A stretch of 64,000 bases of DNA from Skeletonema tropicum (Eukaryota > Bacillariophyta > Thalassiosirophyceae > Thalassiosirales > Thalassiosiraceae): assembly GCA_037178625.1 (NCBI GenBank), contig CM074130.1:2108001-2172000 (forward strand). The letters run 5' to 3'. Both the position numbers and the translations under genes were made by a program. The notes beneath the pieces were generated by a model, which was given only the letters and a program-made list of their open reading frames with translations, was not told the DNA's origin and searched no databases. This document shows, piece after piece, positions 34,794 through 44,583 of the stretch; position 1 is the first letter of the stretch; each line of letters starts with the position of its first letter.

Positions 34794-37682
34794 ATGCAGG
34801 AGGATCAACTTTCTTCTTCACGTGGCGATGTTACTGCCGATGAGGGTTTTGTAGACGCTTCTTTAGAGACCAGTGATGGTAGTCGAGATGCTAATATGGA
34901 ATCTGATGTATTTCGCAGAGGAAGGTGGCGGAGACCCTTATCCGAGTTTTTGGATTTACATCAAGTCCTGTATTCTACTGAAGGCATCATATCTACACGT
35001 TCGTGGATTTACGTGTCTTGTGAAGAAGTGGATATCTACCATGTGGTGGGCCATCCTTCGTTAGTAATGGGTCTCTCCTTATTAGGAAGTCAAGAGGATA
35101 AATGGTGGATTGTCACTGTGTACAGGCCTTTGCCCGCACTTAATCCGACATCTCTCTCGATTCGATCGGTGCTTCGTCTAGATGTGAGCTTAGGAACCAG
35201 ACACTATATTCTCGACACTTCTACATTGGGTGGAGACAAATTGATCGCAGTTATTATTCTTTGCATCATGGATCCTTCGGAATTCAGTACTTTGGTAACT
35301 CCTTCTGGTGTTAATACCAACATTTATCCATCTATGGATACACGTCCTATCGGTGTTATAGTTTGTCTTCGACAACATGACCTCAGCGCCCTTTTGATGA
35401 CCCTATTCTGGAAACTCGATATTCAGTTCCTGGGCACAAGTTCTATCAAGCGACAGCATATCGATGTTGTTATCTTTGGTGAACATCGTCACATCGCAGA
35501 TCATCTACTCGATGGTACTCATGACTTCCTAGTTGTGAATAGAGGAGTGATGTTTTTCAGTTGTGAGGGACTCATACTTACACATTATCTCTTGAGACTA
35601 TGGGGAGTAATGGTAATCTTTAGTGTCGACTTTATCTGGTTGCACGATCTTTCGCAATGGACACAACATGTTCGATACTATAATCAACTTGTGACCAAGA
35701 TTCATGTTGCGTGGGGAGATGTTTTGCAATCGACGTATGCATTACTCGGGAGAACGGAGACACTCTTGACATCTACTACAAGCATCGATGTCTTTCAAGA
35801 CGAATCCAGTGGTGTTATTATCACTCACAAGTCCCAGAAGATTGATCGTTGCATGATACTTGCTCACAGTTGTCACAACTCCGATCACACATCCAACAAG
35901 ATCTTGTTTATTACCATCGCTTGGTCTGTACTTGAATTACTTGTACGATATGATCCTTCGCACATTCAAGGCTATGCATTTGTTCGTGGCATGATATCTT
36001 ATGTCTCTACAGCTTTAGAGCTACTGCGATATCACAAGATGATGATTGGAGAGTACTGTCCTGTGAAGATGCGATACTTTATTAATTTAGAGTTTCTTTT
36101 GTCCTGCGAGATGAATGGGGAGCAAATTCCTTCAATTGAATATCTATCTGTGATGATACGACGTTACCACTATCCTGCGAAGATGAGAGACTTTATTATT
36201 TCAGAGTTGATTTGGTACTACGAGTCGAATGGAATTCAGTTCTACAAGACGAAGAATGGGGAGCAAGTTCTACTCTATAAGTTGATGGACATCCAAGAAG
36301 ATTCTGCCGTTGGAAGCCAAGTTGTTGTTTGTTCTCCTGCTGCGAAGATTGAATTTTACCACCATCGAGCACAACTAGTCGATGCGGAATGCAATGCACT
36401 TGTTCTTAAGTCCTTACAAGACTTCGCTGCTCAGTTCTATTCACATGATTCTCGAGACCTTGCTGATAGGATCTATATCGTCGTCGCTTGCAGGTTGCAT
36501 CGCTTTTCGTTTGCGGAGATTACTCGAGGTCATCGACAGTATCACGTCTTGCTTCGGAACGTCATCATCAACAACGTTTTCTTGGATCGACATCATTCTG
36601 TCATGGTTACTCCTGAGGAATATGGGGAGACATCATCATCTACTCGACTTCATCATATCATTCGTCCGACGGAAGATACTTCCTTTTGCAAATCTTACAA
36701 CATGCTTGCTTTACTCGGTACTGCCGTGAGAGAAAATATTATTCGGTCGCAGATCAGTGATGGAAACTCTGCTATCTTCTCGGCTCAATTTGGATATGGT
36801 AATATTTTGATGGTTGAGTATGGTGCTATTTTGGTAAGTATCGACAGTGACTCTTGTCACATGATGATTGCACGTTTTGCATCGAGGATTGTTGATAGGA
36901 AGCGCAATATCTACGTTATTCGGAATCAAGTCAATTCGGTTCTTCATCCTGATCTCGTGAGTTACGAACGTCATCGTCTCGGTCTCAATCATGGGGAGCG
37001 CAGCAAACGTGCAGCTATTCAAGAACTTATGGATGCATCACGCACTAATTACCACGAAATCATCGTCGGAAGCAGAATTATCACCCGATGCAATCGGCTC
37101 TATGGTGGATTCTTTGTCGATATCTTTGTGTGTGGCTTCAGGTTCTTTGTTAGAAGTCCCGAGAGAGGGTTCTCTTCAAGTGTTCGCATTTTTGATGAAT
37201 ACGACCAACTTCATTACCAAGTCGCGGATGACCGTATATACCTTGAAGTTCAAGTCAAAAACGGCAATAGGCCCTTCTCACAAGTCACAAACGGCAATAG
37301 GCCCTTCGCGAACAATCACAATGCTTTATCGTCCACATTTTCTATGGCCGATCTACGTCTACCTAGTCCAAAGGAGGAAGAACTACTCATCCAATACCCT
37401 ACACCTACAGGACAGATCAAGGATTATCAAGACCATACACCTACAGGTCAGATCAATGATTATCAAAAGCTACTGGAAATACCAACCATTATGGAAACAA
37501 CTTCACACAATAATAAGTTTACTGCTCAGATGTTCTTTGAGATTAGCGATTACTTGTTGAAGTGGGAAGTCTGGAATACGATATACGTTTGGCAGGTCCT
37601 TCAACCTCTACTTTTCTGGCATAGAGATATATTAGGGATATTAAACGGAAAAGATAGATGGGGAGAAAGAATTGTTGGTTGA
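34794..37682 (+). CDS. single ORF of LTR element X, copy X-C (962 residues, unknown)
   Basis: The first ATG is at 34794; the open frame extends 17 codons upstream without another ATG. The ORF ends 31 bp before the 3' LTR and fills almost all of the internal region. I find no zinc knuckle, protease, 'YxDD' reverse transcriptase box, RNase H or integrase HHCC/DDE signature. Composition is unusual: many His, Tyr, Ile and Arg residues, few long disordered parts. Of the three copies, this one is the most complete. By position it replaces gag-pol, so movement would need enzymes from another element. It could be a captured cellular gene or a highly diverged capsid protein; nothing in the sequence decides between them. 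Confidence 0.68.
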   Translation: MQEDQLSSSRGDVTADEGFVDASLETSDGSRDANMESDVFRRGRWRRPLSEFLDLHQVLYSTEGIISTRSWIYVSCEEVDIYHVVGHPSLVMGLSLLGSQEDKWWIVTVYRPLPALNPTSLSIRSVLRLDVSLGTRHYILDTSTLGGDKLIAVIILCIMDPSEFSTLVTPSGVNTNIYPSMDTRPIGVIVCLRQHDLSALLMTLFWKLDIQFLGTSSIKRQHIDVVIFGEHRHIADHLLDGTHDFLVVNRGVMFFSCEGLILTHYLLRLWGVMVIFSVDFIWLHDLSQWTQHVRYYNQLVTKIHVAWGDVLQSTYALLGRTETLLTSTTSIDVFQDESSGVIITHKSQKIDRCMILAHSCHNSDHTSNKILFITIAWSVLELLVRYDPSHIQGYAFVRGMISYVSTALELLRYHKMMIGEYCPVKMRYFINLEFLLSCEMNGEQIPSIEYLSVMIRRYHYPAKMRDFIISELIWYYESNGIQFYKTKNGEQVLLYKLMDIQEDSAVGSQVVVCSPAAKIEFYHHRAQLVDAECNALVLKSLQDFAAQFYSHDSRDLADRIYIVVACRLHRFSFAEITRGHRQYHVLLRNVIINNVFLDRHHSVMVTPEEYGETSSSTRLHHIIRPTEDTSFCKSYNMLALLGTAVRENIIRSQISDGNSAIFSAQFGYGNILMVEYGAILVSIDSDSCHMMIARFASRIVDRKRNIYVIRNQVNSVLHPDLVSYERHRLGLNHGERSKRAAIQELMDASRTNYHEIIVGSRIITRCNRLYGGFFVDIFVCGFRFFVRSPERGFSSSVRIFDEYDQLHYQVADDRIYLEVQVKNGNRPFSQVTNGNRPFANNHNALSSTFSMADLRLPSPKEEELLIQYPTPTGQIKDYQDHTPTGQINDYQKLLEIPTIMETTSHNNKFTAQMFFEISDYLLKWEVWNTIYVWQVLQPLLFWHRDILGILNGKDRWGERIVG

Positions 37683-37713
37683 AGAAATGATGGATATCAT
37701 GCAGGTTGGGGAG

Positions 37714-38210
37714 TGACAACTTAGGATTTGGAACGCTGCCTTTTTATCATCATTATCGGGAATATGGGATTTAGGAATTATGGGAATGGGGATTTACGTT
37801 ATTTCATGTCGTCATCGACGAGAAGCCATCTGCTCGGAAGTAGCCATCTGCTTGTTTTGGCGGGATAAGATTTTATTTCACCACAGGTTGAAGCACTACC
37901 ATGACATGTCGACCTCTCTCTTTTGTAGATAGAAATAAAGAATAAACAACGTGTAGTAGACGAAGCCGACCATGGCGGAGACTTCTCCCAATAATACTTC
38001 GATAGTCGGGTAGGATAGATGAGCAGATAGCTCCAACATCCAGCTTAATTTGGTATTTGAACTCAACGTTCCAGAATCTTCATACGTCCTTCATCCTTCA
38101 CTTCCGCCGAGCCACCCGTCGTTCAGATCAGTGATCCTCGTACCGCAAGTCAACGTCGATGTACGCATATAGATTTCTCAGGCTTTGAGCAGATAATACT
38201 CAACTTGAGA
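37714..38210 (+). repeat. 3' LTR of X-C (497 bp)
   Basis: Direct copy of 34072-34568; the GCCTC duplication follows. Confidence 0.85.
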
Positions 38211-40305
38211 GCCTCTGCTGGTAGCCACGTACATTGTTCCAAGAAACTTGCTAATCTCCCACAACTCATCTGCTGGATCTATTATCATGCGGTTCCAGCG
38301 GTCTCCTTTGTCGAATCCAGCTTCGAGTCCTTGACAGCGGTGGATGGTGATGGCGTAGGCAATTTGCAATGGCATGAATAATGCGGTGCAGCATCCTCTG
38401 TTGCAAATCTGCTCGTAGGGTGGGATTGGCACGTGCTGTGCGCAATAAGTTGGGGTAGGATGCATTTGTATCAGTATGAAATGAGTTAGTAGTGTTTTCG
38501 CAGAGAGTGGCAATTGTCTTGTGTCTTTCGTGTGTCAACTTTTACTCACCGTTGGGTTGTTCTTGTCCCATGGGTCCTCGCCTGGTGGTGGTTTGTATGT
38601 AGGGAAATCCACAACAATGTACTTCGGTAGGCTAACCTCACCTTTACCGTTTGGTCCAACGGAGCGATCCTTATCGTAAACGATCTCGACAACTACCCCA
38701 ATAGCTGAGACGTACAATCCTGAGTTGGGATCGATGTTGGCTGACTCCAAGCAAACATGTGCACCTACGCACACATCAAAGGTGTAGAATAGCCTCCTGC
38801 CGTAAAAGTGCGACTGGTATGCTGTGTTATTGCCCGCCATCCTGCTGCTGAATTGACACCTGAGCCTAGCTATTGGTACTTTCAGTCGTTCGTGTGTTTT
38901 GATCAGCATGTCTACATTTTTCTGGGACATATCGTCCCGTTTCGCGTATACCCACAACGTCTTTGGGTCATTTTCTACCTCTTCCCTCAGTTTTGGATGA
39001 TATTTTCCGAGTTCGTCTATGTGTAGTTTGATCAGGCGCTTTGCATCCTCATCAGTCTGGTTCCCCACTCTCATCCTGTTCATGAGATCGCTATCCTCCT
39101 TGTCTTTTGCTCTAAAATTCTTCGTCAACATGAAGACCACATCCGTCATCATCTCAGTCAAGATTTTGCTACCCTCGTAATCGCATATTTGATTGTTTTT
39201 ACTCTTTCCTGTCATTGTTTTTGGCCTATCGTTGTTGTGGTATTCGTGGTAGCCGTTTATTGCTCCCCCCTTGTTGGACGGTGGCAGCTGGTAGTCGTCA
39301 CCGAAGAACAACACAACCGGGACACCGCCCCACCTCTCCCGTTTATTGTGCCCATTAAATGCGCAATCTCTCACATGCTCCTCTGCACCGAATGTTACGT
39401 GTGAGCCCAACATGCTTCTTTCATCGACCATCAGTACGAGCAGCTCTTTCAGTTTATTGCACATTTCTTCTCTTCTTTTTGCGTCCAATGATTTGTAAGG
39501 TACCTGTACGTTAATTCCCAGAAGTGAGTGCAGCGTGCACCCTTTGACGTTGTACGCTGCGCTGCCTGAAGGAGCAGCAACCTGGACTGTCTTGTTCGAA
39601 TCGGTCAGCTTCCTGATGATGGAAATGATGGTGTTAATTACCAGCGATTTCCCGCACCCACCCATTCCTGTAATTGTTGCTCGTAGCGGCTTGTAATCCT
39701 CGTCATTATCAAGGAATTTCACCACAGTATCGACAGTGGCGAGTACGATCATCGCCTGTTCCTCGGACAGTTCCTCGATGTTGTAACTTGATCCGTCAGA
39801 TTTCGTGGGTATTGTTGCGCCTGAATGATCGTCCATCATGGCTCTGGCACGTTGCTCTCTGAGTTTGACTGTGTACTCCTCCCCTGGTATTGTTACGTCT
39901 CTTTCTCCATCAAACGAGCTCTTCGACCAATCGTGATTCAATCCTACGTCGATTTTCTTGCCCCCCAAAAGTAACTCATCCACTTTCCTATCAGAGAGTT
40001 GGGTCGAGTGCAAATGATTCAGGTGTTGATCTACCTCGTCATCGTCGAGCTCGTCAATGTTGACATCTGCTTGAATTGTCCCTTTTCTTGCCACACATTC
40101 GATCCTTTTTTCTTGCGCGTATCTAACAGCTCTCTGGTATTCGGTCCAAACACTTGTAGGGACCTGTCTTTTCTGCAGCATCAACTTGAATGTATTGATT
40201 GTTCTCTGTCTGTCGCGTAAATTAAGTGGTTTGTCGAAGCTCCATGGCTTGTGAAGTAACAACATTCCTCTTGCATAATCGTAGTCCACCGGGTAACGTG
40301 GTCTG
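38211..40305 (-). CDS. E2 helicase fusion gene, PIF1-type helicase segment (between G and X-C)
   Basis: Exons 40305-38550 and 38435-38211 flank a 114-bp GT-AG intron. The segment encodes a PIF1-like superfamily 1B helicase: Walker A 'TGMGGCGKS' (about 39645-39670), Walker B 'LMVDERSML' (about 39410-39432), motif III-like 'VLFFGDDYQLPP', and the C-terminal 'PLQIAYAITIHRCQG' and 'MYVATSR' (motifs V/VI region). By family it unwinds DNA 5'-3' using ATP; Helitrons and many protists carry such helicases. It is cut upstream by G and downstream by X-C. At the G site the frame closes perfectly once G and one GTCTG are removed ('LIAKGLNC' joins 'RPRYPVDYDYARG'). Confidence 0.85.
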
Positions 40306-40644
40306 TGACACAGGCTAATAGATGTGTAATGACAACGACGATGAATACAGTATTAATTTACGTATTTGGAGTAGTTGTGTGCTCTTCGAAGGAGAGAGCT
40401 GCTGCTAGCGGTTGAGCTTGCTCATGGAAGATGAGGGGCTCAGAGCTACAGGACAGAATCGTACTAATTCCAAGACGTAGAACCTTAGTAACGATTCACG
40501 AGGCTGACTACTTCCACGTAGTCAGAATCCAGAGCGGCATGCGTCAGGCAGAGAGATCTCGATAAGCGATAGCTTAGCGAGCACGTATCCGTATGGTCAC
40601 AGATACATACGTACCTAAGGGTAGTATGCTACTTGACTATTACA
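40306..40644 (-). repeat. 3' LTR of G (339 bp)
   Basis: Identical to 46351-46689. In element sense starts TGTAATAG and ends CTGTGTCA. Confidence 0.92.
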
Positions 40645-40944
40645 CTCTCCCCCGTGCTGTTCGGATTTAACAGTGGGCTCAGTGAGAGAAAAACCCTGTG
40701 GGAAAAATTACTCTCATAGAGGAGTGCGTACGGTATTTTCTTGAATACCGGTGACGTGTACGTGTAAGACTGTAAGACTGGTTTGCGACAAAAGACACGA
40801 GAAGCCAAGGCTGACGTGTGTGTAAGCTTATGATAGGGTTTGATCAAATCAACTGTTGTCTAGTATGAAATAGTGTTGATGTGTTGGAATAAGTCTTCTA
40901 ATTTCTAGGTTATGAAAGCTGTACACTCCCCCAAGTTATTCATT

Positions 40945-43900
40945 CTAACTTGCATCGTTGGCTTCTTCTGCCTCAAAGAAGGGGGTAAGTCGTCGGATAT
41001 TGATGCGTTCATTGACGGAACCACGTTGAATACGGACAGTACCATTAGTAAAGACATTTGTGACCACATACGGTCCCTCATTCTTGTCTAAAGCTTTGCG
41101 CTGCTTTTCACCATTGATCTCACTGATGATCAAGCACTTACTCCCTGGAACATAGTCATATGGGAGACGCCTTTTGTTTTCTCTGGCGTTGTTCCTGTCC
41201 ACGAGCTCTTGTCGGCGGCGACCTATCTCACTCCAGTCAGCGACGAACGGAATGTCAAATAACATATCACGTCCAAAAATTGCTTCACCAGGAGTAGCCT
41301 TGAGCACGGTGTGGTAAGTAGATCGAATTGCCCATGCAGCATTTGTGATAAATTGGTCAATTCGGTGGCCATCGACGGTATCATCGTCGTCGAGGCCCGA
41401 GGTGCGGAGCATGTCGTTAAAGACTCCGTGAACTCGTTCTAAAATCGCATTAGCTTGCGGATTCTTACTGGTAGTCGGCTTACGTCCAATCTGATACTGT
41501 TCACACAGATCCTTCAGATGCAGTTCGAATTCAGAACCATTATCGCACACCAAATACTTCGGGCGCGGATAACGACTTAACCAGCACTTATTCAAGAGGT
41601 GGGAAACTGTAGCGGAAGTTTTATCTATGATTTCTACTTCGACAGTTTTTCCTGTCCGAGGACATTTCTTCTCGATCATCCTATTAGGGAGTTCGACTAT
41701 TTCGAACCATCCAGTAGCAGCGTCAATCATGGTTAAACACATGAAATCCATTTCAGTTCCATCCTTTGATTTAATTGTTGTTGGACCAATTAAATCGCAA
41801 TGGAGCGTCTGCCATGGAACAACGATCGCATCCTTAGGAGGAAGTTGACCGTACTTACGCTTGCGTGCCTTAGATTTCTGACACCTGGGACAATATTTAC
41901 ACAATCTACGGATTTGTGCACTCATGCCACGCCAATACATGACGGCGCCGATAGTACCTTCCATACGGTCAGTACCAGGATGTTGCAGATAGTGGTGATA
42001 CCACATAAGAACTTTAGATTGCAGCTTCTCAGGGATGATGAGCTTCGGACGAGCCGAAGGTCTGTCCTTTCGAACCAAGACAACAGTGTCGTCTATGATC
42101 ATCTTCTGATTACGACTGTCGGCACCAGGCCGTTCGAAAATGTGCTTCATCTTTGGATCTTCCCGTTGGGCATCTGCTATCTCCTTGACGGTGACTGGGT
42201 AAATTTCCTCGTCATCGGCTGCTGAATTTGCAAACACATGTGACATGCAATCCTTTGGCTCTATCACATCTTCTCTATCCAGAACACACTCATCATCGTT
42301 TTGATAATGAGAGAAGAGAGAGACCAGCTTATTCCACTTGCGGTGAGAATATTCTGACCTGAAGTTCCCTTTGCTGTCGAGTTCGTCTTCTGGATGAGGG
42401 TTGATTTTTGGGCAATAATCTAATCGACTAATGGCATCAGCAACGGTATTATCAACACCCTTGATGTACCTAATGTCGGCTCCATACTCATTGAGGAGTA
42501 GATTCCATCTCTGCACTCTGTCAGAGGTGCTGCCTAAGCTATCTCGAACGAGATTCTGATGATCTGTATAAATCACCAGCTTCTGTCCAAGCAGCATACC
42601 TTTGAATTCTTTCAAGAGTTCGACGATAGAAAGCAATTCAAGTTCCGTCACAGTGTACTTCATTTGCGCGGCAGTTAACTTCCGGCTGAAAAAGGCAATG
42701 GGACGGTTATTTTGCGTAATCACTCCCCCAAGCTGGCGAGTTGAAGCATCAGTAAAGATAGTGAACTCTTCACCGAAGTTCGGGTAGGCCAGGATAACAT
42801 CTCGGGCGATTACCTTCTTGATCTCATCAAAAGCATCCTGATGAACCTGCTCCCACCGCCACGGCGGCTTCTTTTTGGTAGAGCGTTTAGTGGTTCCACA
42901 TTCTCCAACTAGATCAGTGAGTGGAGCGAGGAGCTGTGTTCTTGACACCCACAGGTCACGGTAATACTGAATAATACCGAGGCAACGTCGAAGATCTTTC
43001 ACGTTGCGAGGTGGTTTGAGAGCAAGGATAGCGGCGACTTTGGAATGTTGTGGTGCAATTCCTTGTTTGGTGAGATGATACCCAAGGTAATCAATCTCTA
43101 CGGCTGCGAATTTACTTTTGGCTGCGTTGACTTGCAGACCAGCGTCGCTTAATTTTTGTAATACCACGTCGAGTTTCTCCAGGTGGTCTTCAAAGGTTCC
43201 TTTGGATAGGCAGAGCAAATCATCAATGTAAGCCTGCACGTAGTCCAACTCAGCAAAGAGTGAACTCATTTTACTTTGGAAGATGTCCGGGCTACAAGCA
43301 ACTCCCATTGGAAGTCTTTTGTACCTGTAAATTCCCCAAGGAAATACAATGGCGCAAATCTTCATCGTCTCGAGATCAAGCTTCAAATGGTAATATCCCA
43401 TATTGAGATCAATCGCTGAGGCAAAAGTAAAGCCTTCCATCTGTTGCAACATACCCGATACCTTAGGAAGCGGGAAGGGGCGTCGCACTAGCGCTTTGTT
43501 AAGCTGGCGGAAGTCGGAGAGGAAGCGGACTGTGCCGTCTGACTTAGGAATAATAAAAGATGGACTGAGCCAGTCTGCTTGTTGCACCTGCTCCAGAACT
43601 CCTATATCAATTAAGCGTTGAAGTTCTTTCATAATTGTTGCTTTGTGTATCTGTGGGACATCAAACGGTCTACCACGGAACGGTTTCACATCTGGCTTAA
43701 GCTCAAAATGGACTTCCTCACCTTTCCATTCACCGAGAGATCCGCTAAACATCTTCTCATGTTTCTTGAGTAAGTTGAGTAGTTGAAGTCTCTGCATTCG
43801 GGAGAGATGAGAGCAATTTTCATCGACGATCTTTTCTAGATCGGCGGCTTCATACTTGGCATCCAAAATCTTGACGGCTCTGTCAGTCTCCTCTTTGGTT

Positions 43901-44562
43901 GACTGAGGCTCTAGGGCTTCATTATAGATGTTCATCAAGACGTTTTCATCCTTGAATTCGTCCTTGTTTTTCATAGGACGGGAGATGCCATCAATTTCAA
44001 GGACTTTCTCTTTGAAATGCATAGTGACTCCCCAAGCATGAAGGGTTTTAACACCAATAATGGCGTCGTATTGAACGCTCCTCCTGTTGTGGATGCGTCT
44101 GATGTCAGCAGTACAAGACATAATCTTACTTTGAGAATACTCCGGAAGCAAGAAGGATAGTTCTGCGACTTCACCTGTGTTGAACTGGCCATTGGACGTA
44201 GTCCACACGTTTGGATGAGCTAGAGGTATAGGGTCAAAAGCCTTTACTTCTTCATCGGGCAGAAAGATGATGTCATCATCTGCACCGGAGTCAAGTAATA
44301 AAACCAAGGGGCGTGAGTTACGGTTTCCCTTCTTGGTCAGGGACGCTGCGACAACAACAGTCTTAAGTCCATTTCCCCTGATTACTTTTTGACGAAGCGA
44401 TGCGTGCATGTCTTTTACACCGCTCCAATCGGGTATGACACCTTTAATCGGCGAATGGTCAAGGTTATACAAATCGAAATCGATAGTATTAGGTTTCCTT
44501 CGTTTAACTGAACGTTCATAAGAATCAGATTCATTATTTACTTTTAAGTTACTATTTTCCAT
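40945..44562 (-). CDS. pol: G pol polyprotein (protease, reverse transcriptase, RNase H, integrase)
   Basis: 1,205 residues. Aspartic protease 'LLLDSGADDD' near residue 90; reverse transcriptase with 'LPMGVACSP' and the catalytic 'YIDDLL'; RNase H with 'FTDASTRQLGG', a conserved Glu in 'TVTELELLS' and 'YTDHQNL'; integrase zinc motif H-x4-H...C-x2-C ('HHYLQHPG...CKYCPRCQ') and catalytic residues 'LHCDLIGP', 'CDNGSEF' and the Glu in 'NAILERVHG'. No chromodomain is seen at the C-terminus. The order RT-RH-IN defines Ty3/gypsy. The ATG at 44562 lies seven codons after the gag stop in the same frame, so the protein may be made by stop-codon readthrough or by reinitiation. No inactivating change is visible. 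Confidence 0.95.
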   Translation of the reverse strand: MENSNLKVNNESDSYERSVKRRKPNTIDFDLYNLDHSPIKGVIPDWSGVKDMHASLRQKVIRGNGLKTVVVAASLTKKGNRNSRPLVLLLDSGADDDIIFLPDEEVKAFDPIPLAHPNVWTTSNGQFNTGEVAELSFLLPEYSQSKIMSCTADIRRIHNRRSVQYDAIIGVKTLHAWGVTMHFKEKVLEIDGISRPMKNKDEFKDENVLMNIYNEALEPQSTKEETDRAVKILDAKYEAADLEKIVDENCSHLSRMQRLQLLNLLKKHEKMFSGSLGEWKGEEVHFELKPDVKPFRGRPFDVPQIHKATIMKELQRLIDIGVLEQVQQADWLSPSFIIPKSDGTVRFLSDFRQLNKALVRRPFPLPKVSGMLQQMEGFTFASAIDLNMGYYHLKLDLETMKICAIVFPWGIYRYKRLPMGVACSPDIFQSKMSSLFAELDYVQAYIDDLLCLSKGTFEDHLEKLDVVLQKLSDAGLQVNAAKSKFAAVEIDYLGYHLTKQGIAPQHSKVAAILALKPPRNVKDLRRCLGIIQYYRDLWVSRTQLLAPLTDLVGECGTTKRSTKKKPPWRWEQVHQDAFDEIKKVIARDVILAYPNFGEEFTIFTDASTRQLGGVITQNNRPIAFFSRKLTAAQMKYTVTELELLSIVELLKEFKGMLLGQKLVIYTDHQNLVRDSLGSTSDRVQRWNLLLNEYGADIRYIKGVDNTVADAISRLDYCPKINPHPEDELDSKGNFRSEYSHRKWNKLVSLFSHYQNDDECVLDREDVIEPKDCMSHVFANSAADDEEIYPVTVKEIADAQREDPKMKHIFERPGADSRNQKMIIDDTVVLVRKDRPSARPKLIIPEKLQSKVLMWYHHYLQHPGTDRMEGTIGAVMYWRGMSAQIRRLCKYCPRCQKSKARKRKYGQLPPKDAIVVPWQTLHCDLIGPTTIKSKDGTEMDFMCLTMIDAATGWFEIVELPNRMIEKKCPRTGKTVEVEIIDKTSATVSHLLNKCWLSRYPRPKYLVCDNGSEFELHLKDLCEQYQIGRKPTTSKNPQANAILERVHGVFNDMLRTSGLDDDDTVDGHRIDQFITNAAWAIRSTYHTVLKATPGEAIFGRDMLFDIPFVADWSEIGRRRQELVDRNNARENKRRLPYDYVPGSKCLIISEINGEKQRKALDKNEGPYVVTNVFTNGTVRIQRGSVNERINIRRLTPFFEAEEANDAS

Positions 44563-44583
44563 TCGAGTGTCGGACCCAATGAT

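Larger units (their letters stand above)
34072..38210 (+). mobile_element. X-C: complete LTR element of family X, inserted in the E2 helicase gene
   Basis: LTRs 34072-34568 and 37714-38210 (497 bp each, TGACAACTTAGG...AACTTGAGA) are flanked by the 5-bp duplication GCCTC (34067-34071 and 38211-38215). GATTATCAATGTCTCG follows the 5' LTR; 'GGTTGGGGAG' precedes the 3' LTR. The LTRs look identical. The LTR type differs strongly from X-AD/X-B in its first 350 bp although the internal ORF is near-identical. Length 4,139 bp, one ORF, no pol. Confidence 0.85.

Noticed and set aside
36991..37560. Frame containing 'TKSSSEAEL' overlapping the X ORF, reminiscent of the copia RNase H end
   Set aside because: Only this short string matches, the rest of the frame shows no RNase H pattern, and the main X frame is open and conserved over it. 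Chance similarity is likelier.
38178..40289. E2 helicase as a canonical Helitron Rep-helicase
   Set aside because: Helicase and Tyr-motif region fit, but no HUH motif and no CTRR end were found, and termini are inverted repeats. Kept as Helitron-like only.
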